64,000 nt of DNA. Source: CAVTBT01 sp963733065. Lineage in GTDB: Bacteria > Actinomycetota > Thermoleophilia > Gaiellales > Gaiellaceae. The stretch covers positions 62,001-126,000 of the forward strand of contig CAVTBT010000002.1 of NCBI GenBank assembly GCA_963733065.1, in the 5' to 3' direction. Shown here in pieces: positions 14,941 to 25,981 of the stretch (the stretch's first letter is position 1; each line of letters starts with the position of its first letter). The notes under the pieces are model-generated. The model was not told the DNA's origin. It did not search any database and was given only the letters and a program-made list of their open reading frames with translations. The position numbers and the translations under genes are program-made.

Positions 14941-16078
14941 CCGGCGGCGGAGGCGGGGGCTCGGCCTCGGAGCCGGCGATGCTCAGCCTGGCCTTGCCCG
15001 AGCGCTTGGCGCCGTAGAGCGCCTCGTCGGCGCGCTCGAAGAAGCTGACCGGGTCGTCCTCGGGCCGGAGCTCGGCGATCCCCGCCGAGATCTCGAGCCG
15101 TTCCGCCTGGCCGACCGGCCGTGTGGCCATCGTCGACTGCAGGCGGCGGTAGAGGCCCTCGGCGTCCTCGACGGTCGACTCCGGGAGAATGATCGCGAAC
15201 TCGTCACCGCCGACGCGGCACGCGACGTCGGCCGAGCGGACGACGTCCCGCACGCGCTCCGCCGCCTCGGCGAGCACACCGTCGCCCGCGAGGTGGCCGA
15301 TGCGGTCGTTGATCGCCTTGAAGTCGTCGAGGTCGAGCACCATCAGCGCCAGCTGGCGTTCGTAGCGATTCGCCCGGGACACCTCGCGCGAGAGGGTCTC
15401 GTGGAAGTAGCGACGGTTGTGGAGCCCGGTCAGCGCGTCCATGTCCGCGAGCTGCCGCGCCTCGCGGAAGCGGCGGGCGTTGTCGATCGCCGGCCCGGCG
15501 CGCTCTGCGAGCTGCTCGAGCTGCCGCAGCGTGTCTTCGCCGAGCACCTCCCCGCGCGCACGGGAGTAGACGACGAGGTACCCGAGCTCCTGGCCGTCCG
15601 AGCCGAGCGGGACGGCGAGCGCCGAGTGCAGCTGCGTGCCGTCCGCGTCGTGGACGTAGCTGAGCCGCACGGCCCGGGGATGGCTTCCGTCGGGCGGCGC
15701 CACCGCCGGCGCCGTCTCCGCGTCGATCCCGAGACCGGCGACGACCGGCTCGCCGCGCACGCCCTTGACCGCGACGATGGCCGCGTCGGCTCCGGCGGAC
15801 TGCGTCGCTGCCTCGAGCGTGCGCGTCAACACCTCGTCGAGGTCGATCGAGCCGGCGAGCGTCCCGAGCGAGCGAGCGCGGGCGCTCTCCTCGCGTGCGC
15901 GGTCGATCGCGTCCGCGACGTCGCCAGCCAGGCGCTCCATACGGGCGTTGACCTCTTCGATCGTGCCCGTCAGCTCGGGCTTGGGCGCGGGCCGCTGGGG
16001 GCGCGTCCGCACCCACATCAGGGCGACCAGCGCCAGGGCGCCGGCCGCGACGGCGAGAGCAAGTAGCGAGGTGATCAT
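14897..16078 (-). CDS. membrane-anchored GAF-GGDEF diguanylate cyclase
   Basis: The protein makes the second messenger c-di-GMP from two GTP. It is 393 aa with one N-terminal membrane helix (about 3-23) and a short coiled region. A GAF-like sensor domain (about 65-205) precedes a GGDEF domain (about 212-375). The active-site motif is RVGGDEFAI. Five residues before GGDEF lies RSAD, a match to the RxxD inhibitory product site, so feedback inhibition is likely. The C terminus is Pro-rich. It is divergent from the rpsL promoter and convergent with the 577-aa secreted protein. The GAF ligand is not predictable. Confidence 0.92.
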   Translation of the reverse strand: MITSLLALAVAAGALALVALMWVRTRPQRPAPKPELTGTIEEVNARMERLAGDVADAIDRAREESARARSLGTLAGSIDLDEVLTRTLEAATQSAGADAAIVAVKGVRGEPVVAGLGIDAETAPAVAPPDGSHPRAVRLSYVHDADGTQLHSALAVPLGSDGQELGYLVVYSRARGEVLGEDTLRQLEQLAERAGPAIDNARRFREARQLADMDALTGLHNRRYFHETLSREVSRANRYERQLALMVLDLDDFKAINDRIGHLAGDGVLAEAAERVRDVVRSADVACRVGGDEFAIILPESTVEDAEGLYRRLQSTMATRPVGQAERLEISAGIAELRPEDDPVSFFERADEALYGAKRSGKARLSIAGSEAEPPPPPPATFPRSAPGTAENS

Positions 16079-16162
16079 GGCCGCTCGGAAATGCCGGTCG
16101 CACTGTAATCGCCTTCGGTACCTCCGGATAGTCCTGAAAAGCGCCGAAATCTACCGCCTCGT

Positions 16163-16191
16163 TTGCGATCACCGAGACCCTTCGCTACCAT
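16163..16191 (+). promoter_or_regulatory. predicted promoter of the str operon (rpsL)
   Basis: TTGCGA (16163-16168), 17 bp, TACCAT (16186-16191). The sequence CCTTCGCTAC overlapping the -10 is shared with the rpoB promoter. The leader to the rpsL ATG is about 70 nt and I see no strong structure in it. Confidence 0.6.
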
Positions 16192-16266
16192 CGTCCGGCC
16201 CCGGTTGGCAGCGCGTTTTTCGCGCCCGCCGACCTTTGTTGTGTAAGCCCTCTCTCCTGGAGTTCC

Positions 16267-16638
16267 ATGCCGACCGTCAATCAACTCGTGCGCAAGGGGC
16301 GCGAGGCGCCGAAGGCGAAGACGAAGACGCCCGCGCTTCGCGGTGCGCCGCAGAAGCGAGGCGTCTGCACGCGCGTCTACACGACGACGCCGAAGAAGCC
16401 GAACTCGGCGCTGCGCAAGGTCGCGCGCGTCCGGCTGACGAACCAGATGGAGGTCGGCGCCTACATCCCCGGCGAGGGCCACAACTTGCAGGAGCACTCC
16501 GTTGTGCTGATCCGCGGTGGTCGCGTCAAGGACCTCCCGGGCTTCCGCTACAAGGTCATCCGCGGCGGGCTCGACACCTCGGGTGTCGCCGACCGGCGCC
16601 AGGGCCGCTCGAAGTACGGGGCCAAGAGGGGTTCGTGA
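16267..16638 (+). CDS. rpsL: 30S ribosomal protein S12
   Basis: S12 sits at the decoding centre. The 123-aa protein has TTPKKPNSALRK and RGGRVKDLPG, the two loops where streptomycin resistance mutations map. Both key lysines are the wild-type residues. The ATG at 16267 follows CTCCTGGAG. A 166-bp structured element, not a simple spacer, separates it from rpsG, which in most bacteria follows closely. Confidence 0.98.
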   Translation: MPTVNQLVRKGREAPKAKTKTPALRGAPQKRGVCTRVYTTTPKKPNSALRKVARVRLTNQMEVGAYIPGEGHNLQEHSVVLIRGGRVKDLPGFRYKVIRGGLDTSGVADRRQGRSKYGAKRGS

Positions 16639-16804
16639 AAGTGGCCCTCCTGGCAACAGTTAGTGCGTCTCTGGCGCGCGATCCGCGGCGCATCGCGGCG
16701 TCCTCAGCCTCGTCCGGGCTATCCAGCCCGAACGAGGCCTGCGTCCTTGCGCTGCTTGCGTCTCGCACGCCAGAGACGCGAAACCGTCACCAGGAGAGCC
16801 ACTA
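16639..16804 (+). ncRNA. structured intergenic element, copy B (rpsL/rpsG)
   Basis: It fills the rpsL/rpsG gap. The outer helix is 16641-16653 with 16790-16802 (12 of 13 pairs) and buries the rpsG Shine-Dalgarno AGGAGA. A second long-range helix is perfect over 12 bp: GCGTCTCTGGCG (16665-16676) with CGCCAGAGACGC (16768-16779). The inner helix GCCTCGT/ACGAGGC (16707-16713/16732-16738) and the apical hairpin CGGGCT-ATCC-AGCCCG (16715-16730) differ in sequence from the other copies yet pair fully. The core strings GCGGCGTCCTC and CTGCGTCCTTGCGCTG are shared. Confidence 0.8.
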
Positions 16805-17275
16805 GTGCCGCGCCGCGCCGAGATCACGCCGCGCCAGCCCGAGGCCGACGCCGTCCACGGCTCGCGCCTCGTCCAGCAGTTCATCAACCGGGTGATGCTG
16901 GACGGCAAGAAGTCGGTGGCCGAGAAGCTCGTCTACGACGCGCTGGCGATCGTCTCCGAGCGCACGGGCAAGGCGCCCGTCGAGGCGCTCGAGGCGGCCG
17001 TGAAGTCGGTGACGCCGGTGCTCGAGGTGCGGTCGCGCCGCGTCGGCGGCGCCAACTACCAGGTTCCCGTCGAGGTGCCGCAGCGCCGCGCGCGTACCCT
17101 GGCGATCCGCTGGCTCGTCCAGTTCTCGCGCGACCGCCGCGAGAAGGGCATGCAGCAGAAGCTCGCCGGCGAGATCATGGACGCGATCAATCAGCAGGGC
17201 GGCGCGTTCAAGAAGAAGGACGACATGTACCGGATGGCGCAGGCCAACAAGGCTTTCGCCCACTACCGCTGGTAA
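16805..17275 (+). CDS. rpsG: 30S ribosomal protein S7
   Basis: S7 nucleates assembly of the 30S head and lines the E site. It is 156 aa, the standard length, starting at GTG 16805 nine bases after AGGAGA. It has GSRLVQQFINRVMLDGKKS and the beta-hairpin segment RRVGGANYQVPVEV. fusA starts 8 bp after the stop. In E. coli S7 represses the str operon through the rpsL/rpsG gap; here the gap is occupied by copy B of the structured element. Confidence 0.98.
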   Translation: MPRRAEITPRQPEADAVHGSRLVQQFINRVMLDGKKSVAEKLVYDALAIVSERTGKAPVEALEAAVKSVTPVLEVRSRRVGGANYQVPVEVPQRRARTLAIRWLVQFSRDRREKGMQQKLAGEIMDAINQQGGAFKKKDDMYRMAQANKAFAHYRW

Positions 17276-17283
17276 GGGACTGA

Positions 17284-19377
<2,094 letters not shown>

Positions 19378-19395
19378 AGGAAACCGGAGGAAAGA

Positions 19396-20583
<1,188 letters not shown>

Positions 20584-20593
20584 GACCGAGACC

Positions 20594-20902
20594 GTGCCGC
20601 AGCAGAAGATCCGCATCCGGCTCAAGGGCTACGACCACCAGCAGCTCGACCGCTCCGCGTCGCAGATCGTGGAGACGGCCCAGCGCACCGGTGCGACGAT
20701 CACCGGCCCTGTGCCCCTGCCCACCGAGAAGAACGTCTACTGCGTGATCCGCAGCCCCTTCAAGGACAAGGACTCGCGCGAGCACTTCGAGGTGCGCACG
20801 CACAAGCGCCTGATCGACATCCACAGCCCCACGCCGAAGACCGTGGACTCGCTGATGCGGCTCGACCTCCCGGCCGGCGTCGACATCGAGATCAAACTCT
20901 GA
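20594..20902 (+). CDS. rpsJ: 30S ribosomal protein S10
   Basis: S10 (NusE) is a head protein that also pairs with NusB and NusG in antitermination. The GTG at 20594 gives 102 aa starting MPQQKIRIRLKGYDHQQLD. Upstream in-frame codons would add non-homologous residues. The signature HFEVRTHKRLIDIHSPTPKT is intact. Its stop overlaps the rplC ATG (TGATG). Confidence 0.97.
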   Translation: MPQQKIRIRLKGYDHQQLDRSASQIVETAQRTGATITGPVPLPTEKNVYCVIRSPFKDKDSREHFEVRTHKRLIDIHSPTPKTVDSLMRLDLPAGVDIEIKL

Positions 20903-21519
20903 TGAAGGGCATTCTCGGCAGGAAGCTCGGAATGACGCAGGTCTTCGATACGGAGACGGGCGATGTGACGTCCGTCACCGTGATCGAGGCCGGGCCGTGT
21001 CCGGTCGTGCAGGTGAAGACGAACGCCACCGACGGCTACGACGCGGTGCAGCTGGCGTTCGAGCCGGTCGCCGACCGGAAGATCTCCAGGCCCGAGCGCG
21101 GCCACCTCGCCAAGGCAGGGGCCTCGGCGCACCGGCACCTGGCGGAGTTCCGCGGCACCTCCGAGCTCCAGGTCGGCGAGACCGTCACGGTCGAGGCCTT
21201 CGAGCCGGGCGAGCTGATCAAGGTCGCCGGCATCTCGGTCGGCAAGGGCTTCCAGGGCACGATCAAGCGGCACAACTTCGCCAGCGGTCCGAAGAGCCAC
21301 GGCTCGCACAACGTCCGCAAGCCGGGCTCGATCGGCGCGTCGGCCACCCCGTCCCGCGTCTTCAAGGGCCAGAAGATGCCCGGCCGTATGGGCGGCACGC
21401 GCGTCACGCAGGCCGGGCTGGTCGTCCACGAAGTCGATACCGAGCGCAACCTCCTGCTCGTTCGCGGCTCCGTGCCGGGGCCGAAGAGCGGGCTCGTCGA
21501 GATCCGGGAGGCAAAGTAG
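20902..21519 (+). CDS. rplC: 50S ribosomal protein L3
   Basis: L3 starts assembly of the large subunit and reaches the peptidyl-transferase centre. The 205-aa protein begins MKGILGRKLGMTQVF and contains GKGFQGTIKRHNF and KMPGRMGG, the loop near the A-site crevice. The start overlaps the rpsJ stop and the rplD ATG abuts its stop, so tight coupling is expected. Confidence 0.98.
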   Translation: MKGILGRKLGMTQVFDTETGDVTSVTVIEAGPCPVVQVKTNATDGYDAVQLAFEPVADRKISRPERGHLAKAGASAHRHLAEFRGTSELQVGETVTVEAFEPGELIKVAGISVGKGFQGTIKRHNFASGPKSHGSHNVRKPGSIGASATPSRVFKGQKMPGRMGGTRVTQAGLVVHEVDTERNLLLVRGSVPGPKSGLVEIREAK

Positions 21520-22143
21520 ATGGCCGCCCCGAAGGCAGCGGTGCTCGGCGGAGCCGCCGGGAAGGACGTCGCCCTGGAGGAGGCCGTGTTCGCCGCGGAG
21601 GTCAAGCCGCACCTCGTGCACGAGACCGTCCGCGCCGAGCTGAACGCCCGCCGGGCGGGCACCCGCGGCGCGAAGAGCCGGGGTCTCGTCTCCGGGGGCC
21701 GCGCGAAGCCGTGGCGCCAGAAGGGCACGGGCCGGGCCCGCGCCGGCACCATTCGCGCCCCGCAGTTCACGGGCGGCGGCGTCGCGTTCCCGCCCGTCAT
21801 GCGTTCGTTCGAGGTCAAGGTCAACCGGAAGGCACGGCGCACGGCGTTCCGCGGCGCGCTCAGCAATCACGCCGCGAACGGCACGCTGGCGCTCATCAGC
21901 GGATCGACCTTCGAGACCCCGTCGACGAAGCAGGCGCGGAAGCTGCTCGAGGACTGGGGCAAAGACGGCCCGACGGTCGTCGTCGCCACCTCCGACGAGG
22001 AGGCGCTCGTCAAGTCGTTCCGCAACCTGCCGCGCGTGCTCGTGACCGTGCCGGAGGAGCTCGAGGTCGCCTCGGTCGTCTGGGCGCGCGCGCTCGTGAT
22101 CAGCGAGGCCGCGCTGCCGATCGTGCAGGGGAGGGCCGCGTAG
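21520..22143 (+). CDS. rplD: 50S ribosomal protein L4
   Basis: L4 lines the peptide exit tunnel and in proteobacteria represses the S10 operon. It is 207 aa. The tunnel loop KPWRQKGTGRARAGTIRAPQ is present, and the C-terminal Rossmann-like domain holds the rest. Its start abuts rplC and its stop abuts rplW. Confidence 0.97.
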   Translation: MAAPKAAVLGGAAGKDVALEEAVFAAEVKPHLVHETVRAELNARRAGTRGAKSRGLVSGGRAKPWRQKGTGRARAGTIRAPQFTGGGVAFPPVMRSFEVKVNRKARRTAFRGALSNHAANGTLALISGSTFETPSTKQARKLLEDWGKDGPTVVVATSDEEALVKSFRNLPRVLVTVPEELEVASVVWARALVISEAALPIVQGRAA

Positions 22144-22440
22144 ATGTCATTGCATCCAAACGAAGTGCTCCTCGCGCCCGTCGTCTCGGAGAAGAGCTAC
22201 GGCCAGATCGACCAGCGCAAGTACACGTTCAAGGTGCACAAGGACGCGCACAAGACGCAGATCCGCCAGGCCGTCGAGCAGCTGTTCGAGGTGAAGGTGC
22301 AGGACGTCAAGGTGCTGAAGGTGCAGCCCAAGCCGAAGCGCAGGGGCCTGTCCCGCGGCACGAGGCCCGGCTGGAAGAAGGCCATCGTGCAGCTGCGCGA
22401 GGGCGAGTCGATCGAGATCTTCACCGGAGCGCAGGTTTGA
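22144..22440 (+). CDS. rplW: 50S ribosomal protein L23
   Basis: L23 sits at the tunnel exit and is the docking site for trigger factor and SRP. The 98-aa protein has EVLLAPVVSEKSYG and KYTFKVHKDAHKTQIRQAVE. It directly follows rplD. The 166 bp to rplB are taken up by copy C of the structured element rather than the usual short spacer. Confidence 0.97.
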   Translation: MSLHPNEVLLAPVVSEKSYGQIDQRKYTFKVHKDAHKTQIRQAVEQLFEVKVQDVKVLKVQPKPKRRGLSRGTRPGWKKAIVQLREGESIEIFTGAQV

Positions 22441-22606
22441 GAGCGCTCACCTCCATCGCAGCTCGCAGCCGTCTGACGGCTGCAAAGCGTCGCATCGCGG
22501 CGTCCTCGGTCGCGCCCGTAGCCTCCGGCTACGAACGCTCCCTGCGTCCTTGCGCTGCTCGCTTTTCGCCGTCATACGACCACGATCTGCTCGGAGGCGA
22601 GCGCTG
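22441..22606 (+). ncRNA. structured intergenic element, copy C (rplW/rplB)
   Basis: It fills the rplW/rplB gap. The outer helix AGCGCTCACCTCC (22442-22454) pairs with GGAGGCGAGCGCT (22593-22605), 12 of 13 pairs, and locks the rplB Shine-Dalgarno GGAGG. A local 8-bp hairpin GCAGCCGT-CTG-ACGGCTGC and a helix AAAGCG/CGCTTT lie inside it. The apical hairpin is CGTAGCC-TCC-GGCTACG (22517-22533). The core strings GCGGCGTCCTCGGTCGCGCC and CGCTCCCTGCGTCCTTGCG are nearly identical to copies A and D. Confidence 0.8.
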
Positions 22607-23452
22607 ATGCCGGTCCGCAAGTTCAAGCCGACGAGCCCGGGCCGCCGCTTCATGTCGGTCTCCACCTTCGAGGAGATCACGAAGACGAAGCCGGAGAAGA
22701 GCCTGACCGAGCCGATCACGAAGAAGGGTGGCCGGAACAACCAGGGCCGGATCACCACGCGGCACCAGGGCGGCGGGCACAAGCGCCGCTACCGCGTCAT
22801 CGACTTCAAGCGCACGAAGGACGGTGTGCCGGCGAAGGTCGCCGCGATCGAGTACGACCCAAACCGGTCGGCCCGCATCGCGCTGCTCCACTACGCCGAC
22901 GGCGCCAAGGCCTACATCCTCGCGCCCGCGCGGCTGCGGGTCGGCGCCTTCGTCGAGTCAGGCCCCGGCGCCGACATCAAGCCCGGCAACGCGCTGCCGC
23001 TCGAGAACATCCCGACGGGCACGCTCGTCCACAACGTCGAGCTCAAGCCTGGGCAGGGCGGCAAGATGGCGCGCTCCGCCGGCTCGGGCGTCCAGCTCGT
23101 CGCCAAGGATGCCGGCTTCGCGGTGCTCCGCGTGCCGTCCGGCGAGATGCGGCGCGTCCCGCTGGGGTGCCGCGCCACCGTCGGCCAGGTCGGGAACGCC
23201 GACCACGAGAACCAGTCCGGCGGCAAGGCCGGGCGGAGCCGCTGGCAGGGCAAGCGCCCTGCCGTGCGCGGCTCGGCGATGAACCCCGTCGACCATCCGC
23301 ACGGCGGCGGCGAGGGCAAGTCGAAGGGCGGCCGCCATCCGGTCACCCCCTGGGGCGTGCCGACGCTCGGCAAGCGCACGCGCCGGAAGCACAAGGAATC
23401 CGACAAGTTGATCGTTCGCGGCCGCCGCCGCGGGAAGGACACGCGCAGGTGA
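22607..23452 (+). CDS. rplB: 50S ribosomal protein L2
   Basis: L2 is needed for subunit joining and the peptidyl-transferase fold. The ATG at 22607 follows GGAGGCGAGCGCTG; an in-frame ATG at 22550 lies inside the structured element and is not used. The 281-aa protein has GRNNQGRITTRHQGGGHKR and the late GSAMNPVDHPHGGGEG, which carries the conserved histidine near the active centre. rpsS overlaps its last 4 bases. Confidence 0.98.
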   Translation: MPVRKFKPTSPGRRFMSVSTFEEITKTKPEKSLTEPITKKGGRNNQGRITTRHQGGGHKRRYRVIDFKRTKDGVPAKVAAIEYDPNRSARIALLHYADGAKAYILAPARLRVGAFVESGPGADIKPGNALPLENIPTGTLVHNVELKPGQGGKMARSAGSGVQLVAKDAGFAVLRVPSGEMRRVPLGCRATVGQVGNADHENQSGGKAGRSRWQGKRPAVRGSAMNPVDHPHGGGEGKSKGGRHPVTPWGVPTLGKRTRRKHKESDKLIVRGRRRGKDTRR

Positions 23453-23733
23453 GCAGATCGTCGAAGAAGGGCCCGTTCGTCGAGGAGCGGCTGCTGAGCC
23501 GCATCGAGGCCATGAACGCCACCGGGGAAAAGCGGATGATTCGCACCTGGTCGCGCACGTCGACCGTCTTTCCCGAGATGGTCGGGCACACCATCGCCGT
23601 CCACGACGGCCGCAAGCACGTACCGGTATTCGTCAGCGAGCAGATGGTCGGTCACAAGCTCGGCGAGTTCGCCCCCACGAGGATGTTCAGGGGCCATGCG
23701 GGCGACCGCCAGACGCAGGTGAAGAAGCGCTGA
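23449..23733 (+). CDS. rpsS: 30S ribosomal protein S19
   Basis: S19 is a head protein next to S13. It is 94 aa, starting at GTG 23449, which overlaps the rplB stop (GTGA). It begins MSRSSKKGPFVEERLLSRIE, as in the family, and contains VGHTIAVHDGRKHVPVFV. rplV overlaps its stop by one base. Confidence 0.97.
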   Translation: MSRSSKKGPFVEERLLSRIEAMNATGEKRMIRTWSRTSTVFPEMVGHTIAVHDGRKHVPVFVSEQMVGHKLGEFAPTRMFRGHAGDRQTQVKKR

Positions 23734-24212
23734 TGGCCGTCTCGACCGAGCAGGGGACGCGCGTGCGGGCCGAGGCCAAATGGGTCCGCCTGTCGGCGCG
23801 CAAGGCGCGGGTCGTGCTCGAGCACATCCGCGGCCGCACGGTGCCCGAGGCGCGCACGATCCTCGCCTTCACGTCGCGCGCAGCGGCGGTGGAGATCGAG
23901 AAGGTGCTGCGCTCGGCGGTTGCGAACGCCGAGGCCAACCACGGCGTCCTCGAAGGCGACTCGCTCGTGGTCGCGCGCGCCTATGCCGACGAGGGGCCGA
24001 CGATGAAGCGCGGCCGCCCCCGCGCTCGCGGCCGCTTCAACCGGATCTTCAAGCGCACGTGCCACATCACGATCGAGCTGGTCGAGACGCAGTCCAACGC
24101 GCCGCGGCGTTCCAAGAAGGCAGCGGCCGCCACAACCGACGAGGCGCCGCCCGCAGCGGAGGCGCCGAAGGCTGCGAAGAAGAAGCGGCAGAAGAAGGAG
24201 GCGGTGGCCTGA
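23733..24212 (+). CDS. rplV: 50S ribosomal protein L22 with basic tail
   Basis: L22 lines the exit tunnel; its loop is the macrolide-resistance site. Residues about 1-115 are canonical, with KARVVLEHIRGRTVPEA and GPTMKRGRPRARGRFNRI. The last 40 residues are an Ala/Lys-rich tail ending in KKKRQKKEAVA, giving 159 aa against the usual 110-120. Starts and stops overlap those of rpsS and rpsC. Confidence 0.96.
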   Translation: MAVSTEQGTRVRAEAKWVRLSARKARVVLEHIRGRTVPEARTILAFTSRAAAVEIEKVLRSAVANAEANHGVLEGDSLVVARAYADEGPTMKRGRPRARGRFNRIFKRTCHITIELVETQSNAPRRSKKAAAATTDEAPPAAEAPKAAKKKRQKKEAVA

Positions 24213-25360
24213 TGGGTCAGAAGGTGCATCCCGGCGGGCTCCGCGTGGGCGTCATCCACGACTGGAAGTCCAACTGGTACACGGGCAAGAAGGAGTTCGC
24301 GGACTACATCATCGAGGACGTCAAGATCCGCGAGCACATCACCGGCAAGCTGTCGCATGCCGGTCTGTCCGACATCCTGATCCGCAAGGACAAGCAGCGG
24401 ATCACGGTCGACATCTACACGGCCCGTCCCGGCATCGTGATCGGCAAGTCGGGCGTCGAGGTCGATGCGCTGCGCAAGGAGCTGCACGCGCTCACCAAGA
24501 AGAACGTCCACATCAACATCAACGAGATCAAGCGGCCCGAGCTCGACGCCAAGCTCGTCGCGCAGTCGATCGCAGAGCAGCTCCAGAACCGCGTCAGCTT
24601 CCGGCGCGCGATGAAGCGCTCGCTCGCCTCGGCCATGCGCTCGGGCGCCCAGGGCATCAAGATCACGTGCGGTGGCCGCCTCGGCGGCGGCGAGATGGGC
24701 CGGCGTGAGGCCTACTCGGAGGGTCGCGTGCCGCTGCACACGATCCGCGCCGACATCGACTACGGCACCGCCGAGGCGAAGACGACGTACGGCCGCATCG
24801 GCGTCAAGGTCTGGATCAACAAGGGCGAGATCATGCCCGAGGGCTACGAAGGCGTGCAGACGGGCAAGGACACGCGGCTCGGGGACCAGGATCAGGCGCG
24901 CCGGCGTCGCGGCGGGCAGGCCGAGGGGCTCGGCGCCTCCCGCGAGGGCGGGCGCGGCCGAGGCCAGGACCGCGAGGGGCTCGGCCCCGTTCAGCGCCGC
25001 CGCCGACCCGGTGGGCCGGGTCGTCCCGGTAGCGGCCCCGGCGGAGGCCGCTCGGGCTCGCGCCCGGGAGGCAGCCGTCCCCCGCGCGATCGCGCGCGTG
25101 GCCAGGACTCCGCGGAGCCGACGGTTGTCGACGGCGCACCGGTCGAGGAGACCGGCGCCGGCCGTGACGTGCCGCAGCCGCCGGTCGAGCAGCCGCGCAC
25201 CGACGAGGCCGGCGTGTCGGCCGAGGGGCGCGTGCAGCCGCCGATCGATCCCGAGGTCGAGACGGCGCCCGCGCCGGTCGCCGACGCGCCCGACACGACG
25301 ACGCCGAAGGCCCAGACCGAGGATCCGACGAAACTCGACGACTCGGGTGGCGAGGGCTAG
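24212..25360 (+). CDS. rpsC: 30S ribosomal protein S3 with long C-terminal extension
   Basis: S3 forms the mRNA entry site with S4 and S5. Residues about 1-215 are a normal S3 with the KH domain motif GIVIGKSGVEVDALRKEL. About 165 more residues follow. The first block is Arg/Gly-rich (GGRGRGQD..., GGPGRPGSGPGGGRSGSRPG). A second, acidic Pro/Thr/Glu block ends at the stop. The total of 382 aa compares with 210-280 normally. Arg-Gly stretches bind RNA in other proteins. rplP starts 2 bp later. The base composition is like the rest of the operon. Confidence 0.95.
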   Translation: MGQKVHPGGLRVGVIHDWKSNWYTGKKEFADYIIEDVKIREHITGKLSHAGLSDILIRKDKQRITVDIYTARPGIVIGKSGVEVDALRKELHALTKKNVHININEIKRPELDAKLVAQSIAEQLQNRVSFRRAMKRSLASAMRSGAQGIKITCGGRLGGGEMGRREAYSEGRVPLHTIRADIDYGTAEAKTTYGRIGVKVWINKGEIMPEGYEGVQTGKDTRLGDQDQARRRRGGQAEGLGASREGGRGRGQDREGLGPVQRRRRPGGPGRPGSGPGGGRSGSRPGGSRPPRDRARGQDSAEPTVVDGAPVEETGAGRDVPQPPVEQPRTDEAGVSAEGRVQPPIDPEVETAPAPVADAPDTTTPKAQTEDPTKLDDSGGEG

Positions 25361-25362
25361 GC

Positions 25363-25788
25363 ATGTTGCTGCCCAAGAAGCGCAAGTTCCGCAAGGACCA
25401 TCGCGGCCGCCGCGCCGGCACCTCGAAGGGCCAGACCCAGGTGCACTTCGGGGAGTACGGCATCAAGGCGCTCGAGAACGGCTGGGTCACGAACCGCCAG
25501 ATCGAGGCCGCCCGGATCGCCATGACGCGCAAGATCAAGCGCGGCGGCAAGGTCTGGATCAACGTCTTCCCGGACAAGCCCGTCTCGCAGAAGCCCGCCG
25601 AAACCCGGATGGGCTCCGGGAAGGGCGCCCCCGAGCACTGGGTGGCCGTCATCAAGCCCGGCCGCGTCATGTTCGAGCTCGCCGGCGTCTCGGAGCCCCT
25701 GGCCAAGGAGGCCCTGCGTCTCGCCGGCCAGAAGCTGCCGGTGAAGACGAAGTTCGTGAGGCGGGAGGCTGATCTGTTTGAGAGCTAG
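25363..25788 (+). CDS. rplP: 50S ribosomal protein L16
   Basis: L16 orders 23S helices near the A site. It is 141 aa, with MLLPKKRKFRKDHRGRRAG and GKVWINVFPDKPVS. The loop MGSGKGAPEHWVAVIKPG includes the arginine-rich region reached by ribosomal oxygenases in other bacteria. The last 11 bases overlap the rpmC start. Confidence 0.97.
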   Translation: MLLPKKRKFRKDHRGRRAGTSKGQTQVHFGEYGIKALENGWVTNRQIEAARIAMTRKIKRGGKVWINVFPDKPVSQKPAETRMGSGKGAPEHWVAVIKPGRVMFELAGVSEPLAKEALRLAGQKLPVKTKFVRREADLFES

Positions 25789-25972
25789 GCAGCTCAGGGA
25801 CATGACCGACGACGAGCTGGACCGGACGCTCGGCGAGCGGCGGAAGGAGCTCTTCAACCTCCGCTTCCAGTCGGCGACCGGCGCGCTCGAGAACAGCGCG
25901 CGGCTCCGCACCGCCAAGCGCGAGATCGCCCGCATCCTGACCGTGCGCCACGAACGAGAGCTGAAGAGGTAG
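25778..25972 (+). CDS. rpmC: 50S ribosomal protein L29
   Basis: This two-helix protein sits beside L23 at the exit tunnel. It is 64 aa from TTG 25778, preceded by GGGAGG within the end of rplP. It reads MRARQLRDMTDDELDRTL, then KELFNLRFQSATGALENSAR, which is diagnostic. An alternative ATG at 25802 would cut the first helix and is less likely. Confidence 0.94.
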   Translation: MRARQLRDMTDDELDRTLGERRKELFNLRFQSATGALENSARLRTAKREIARILTVRHERELKR

Positions 25973-25981
25973 TGAGACGAG

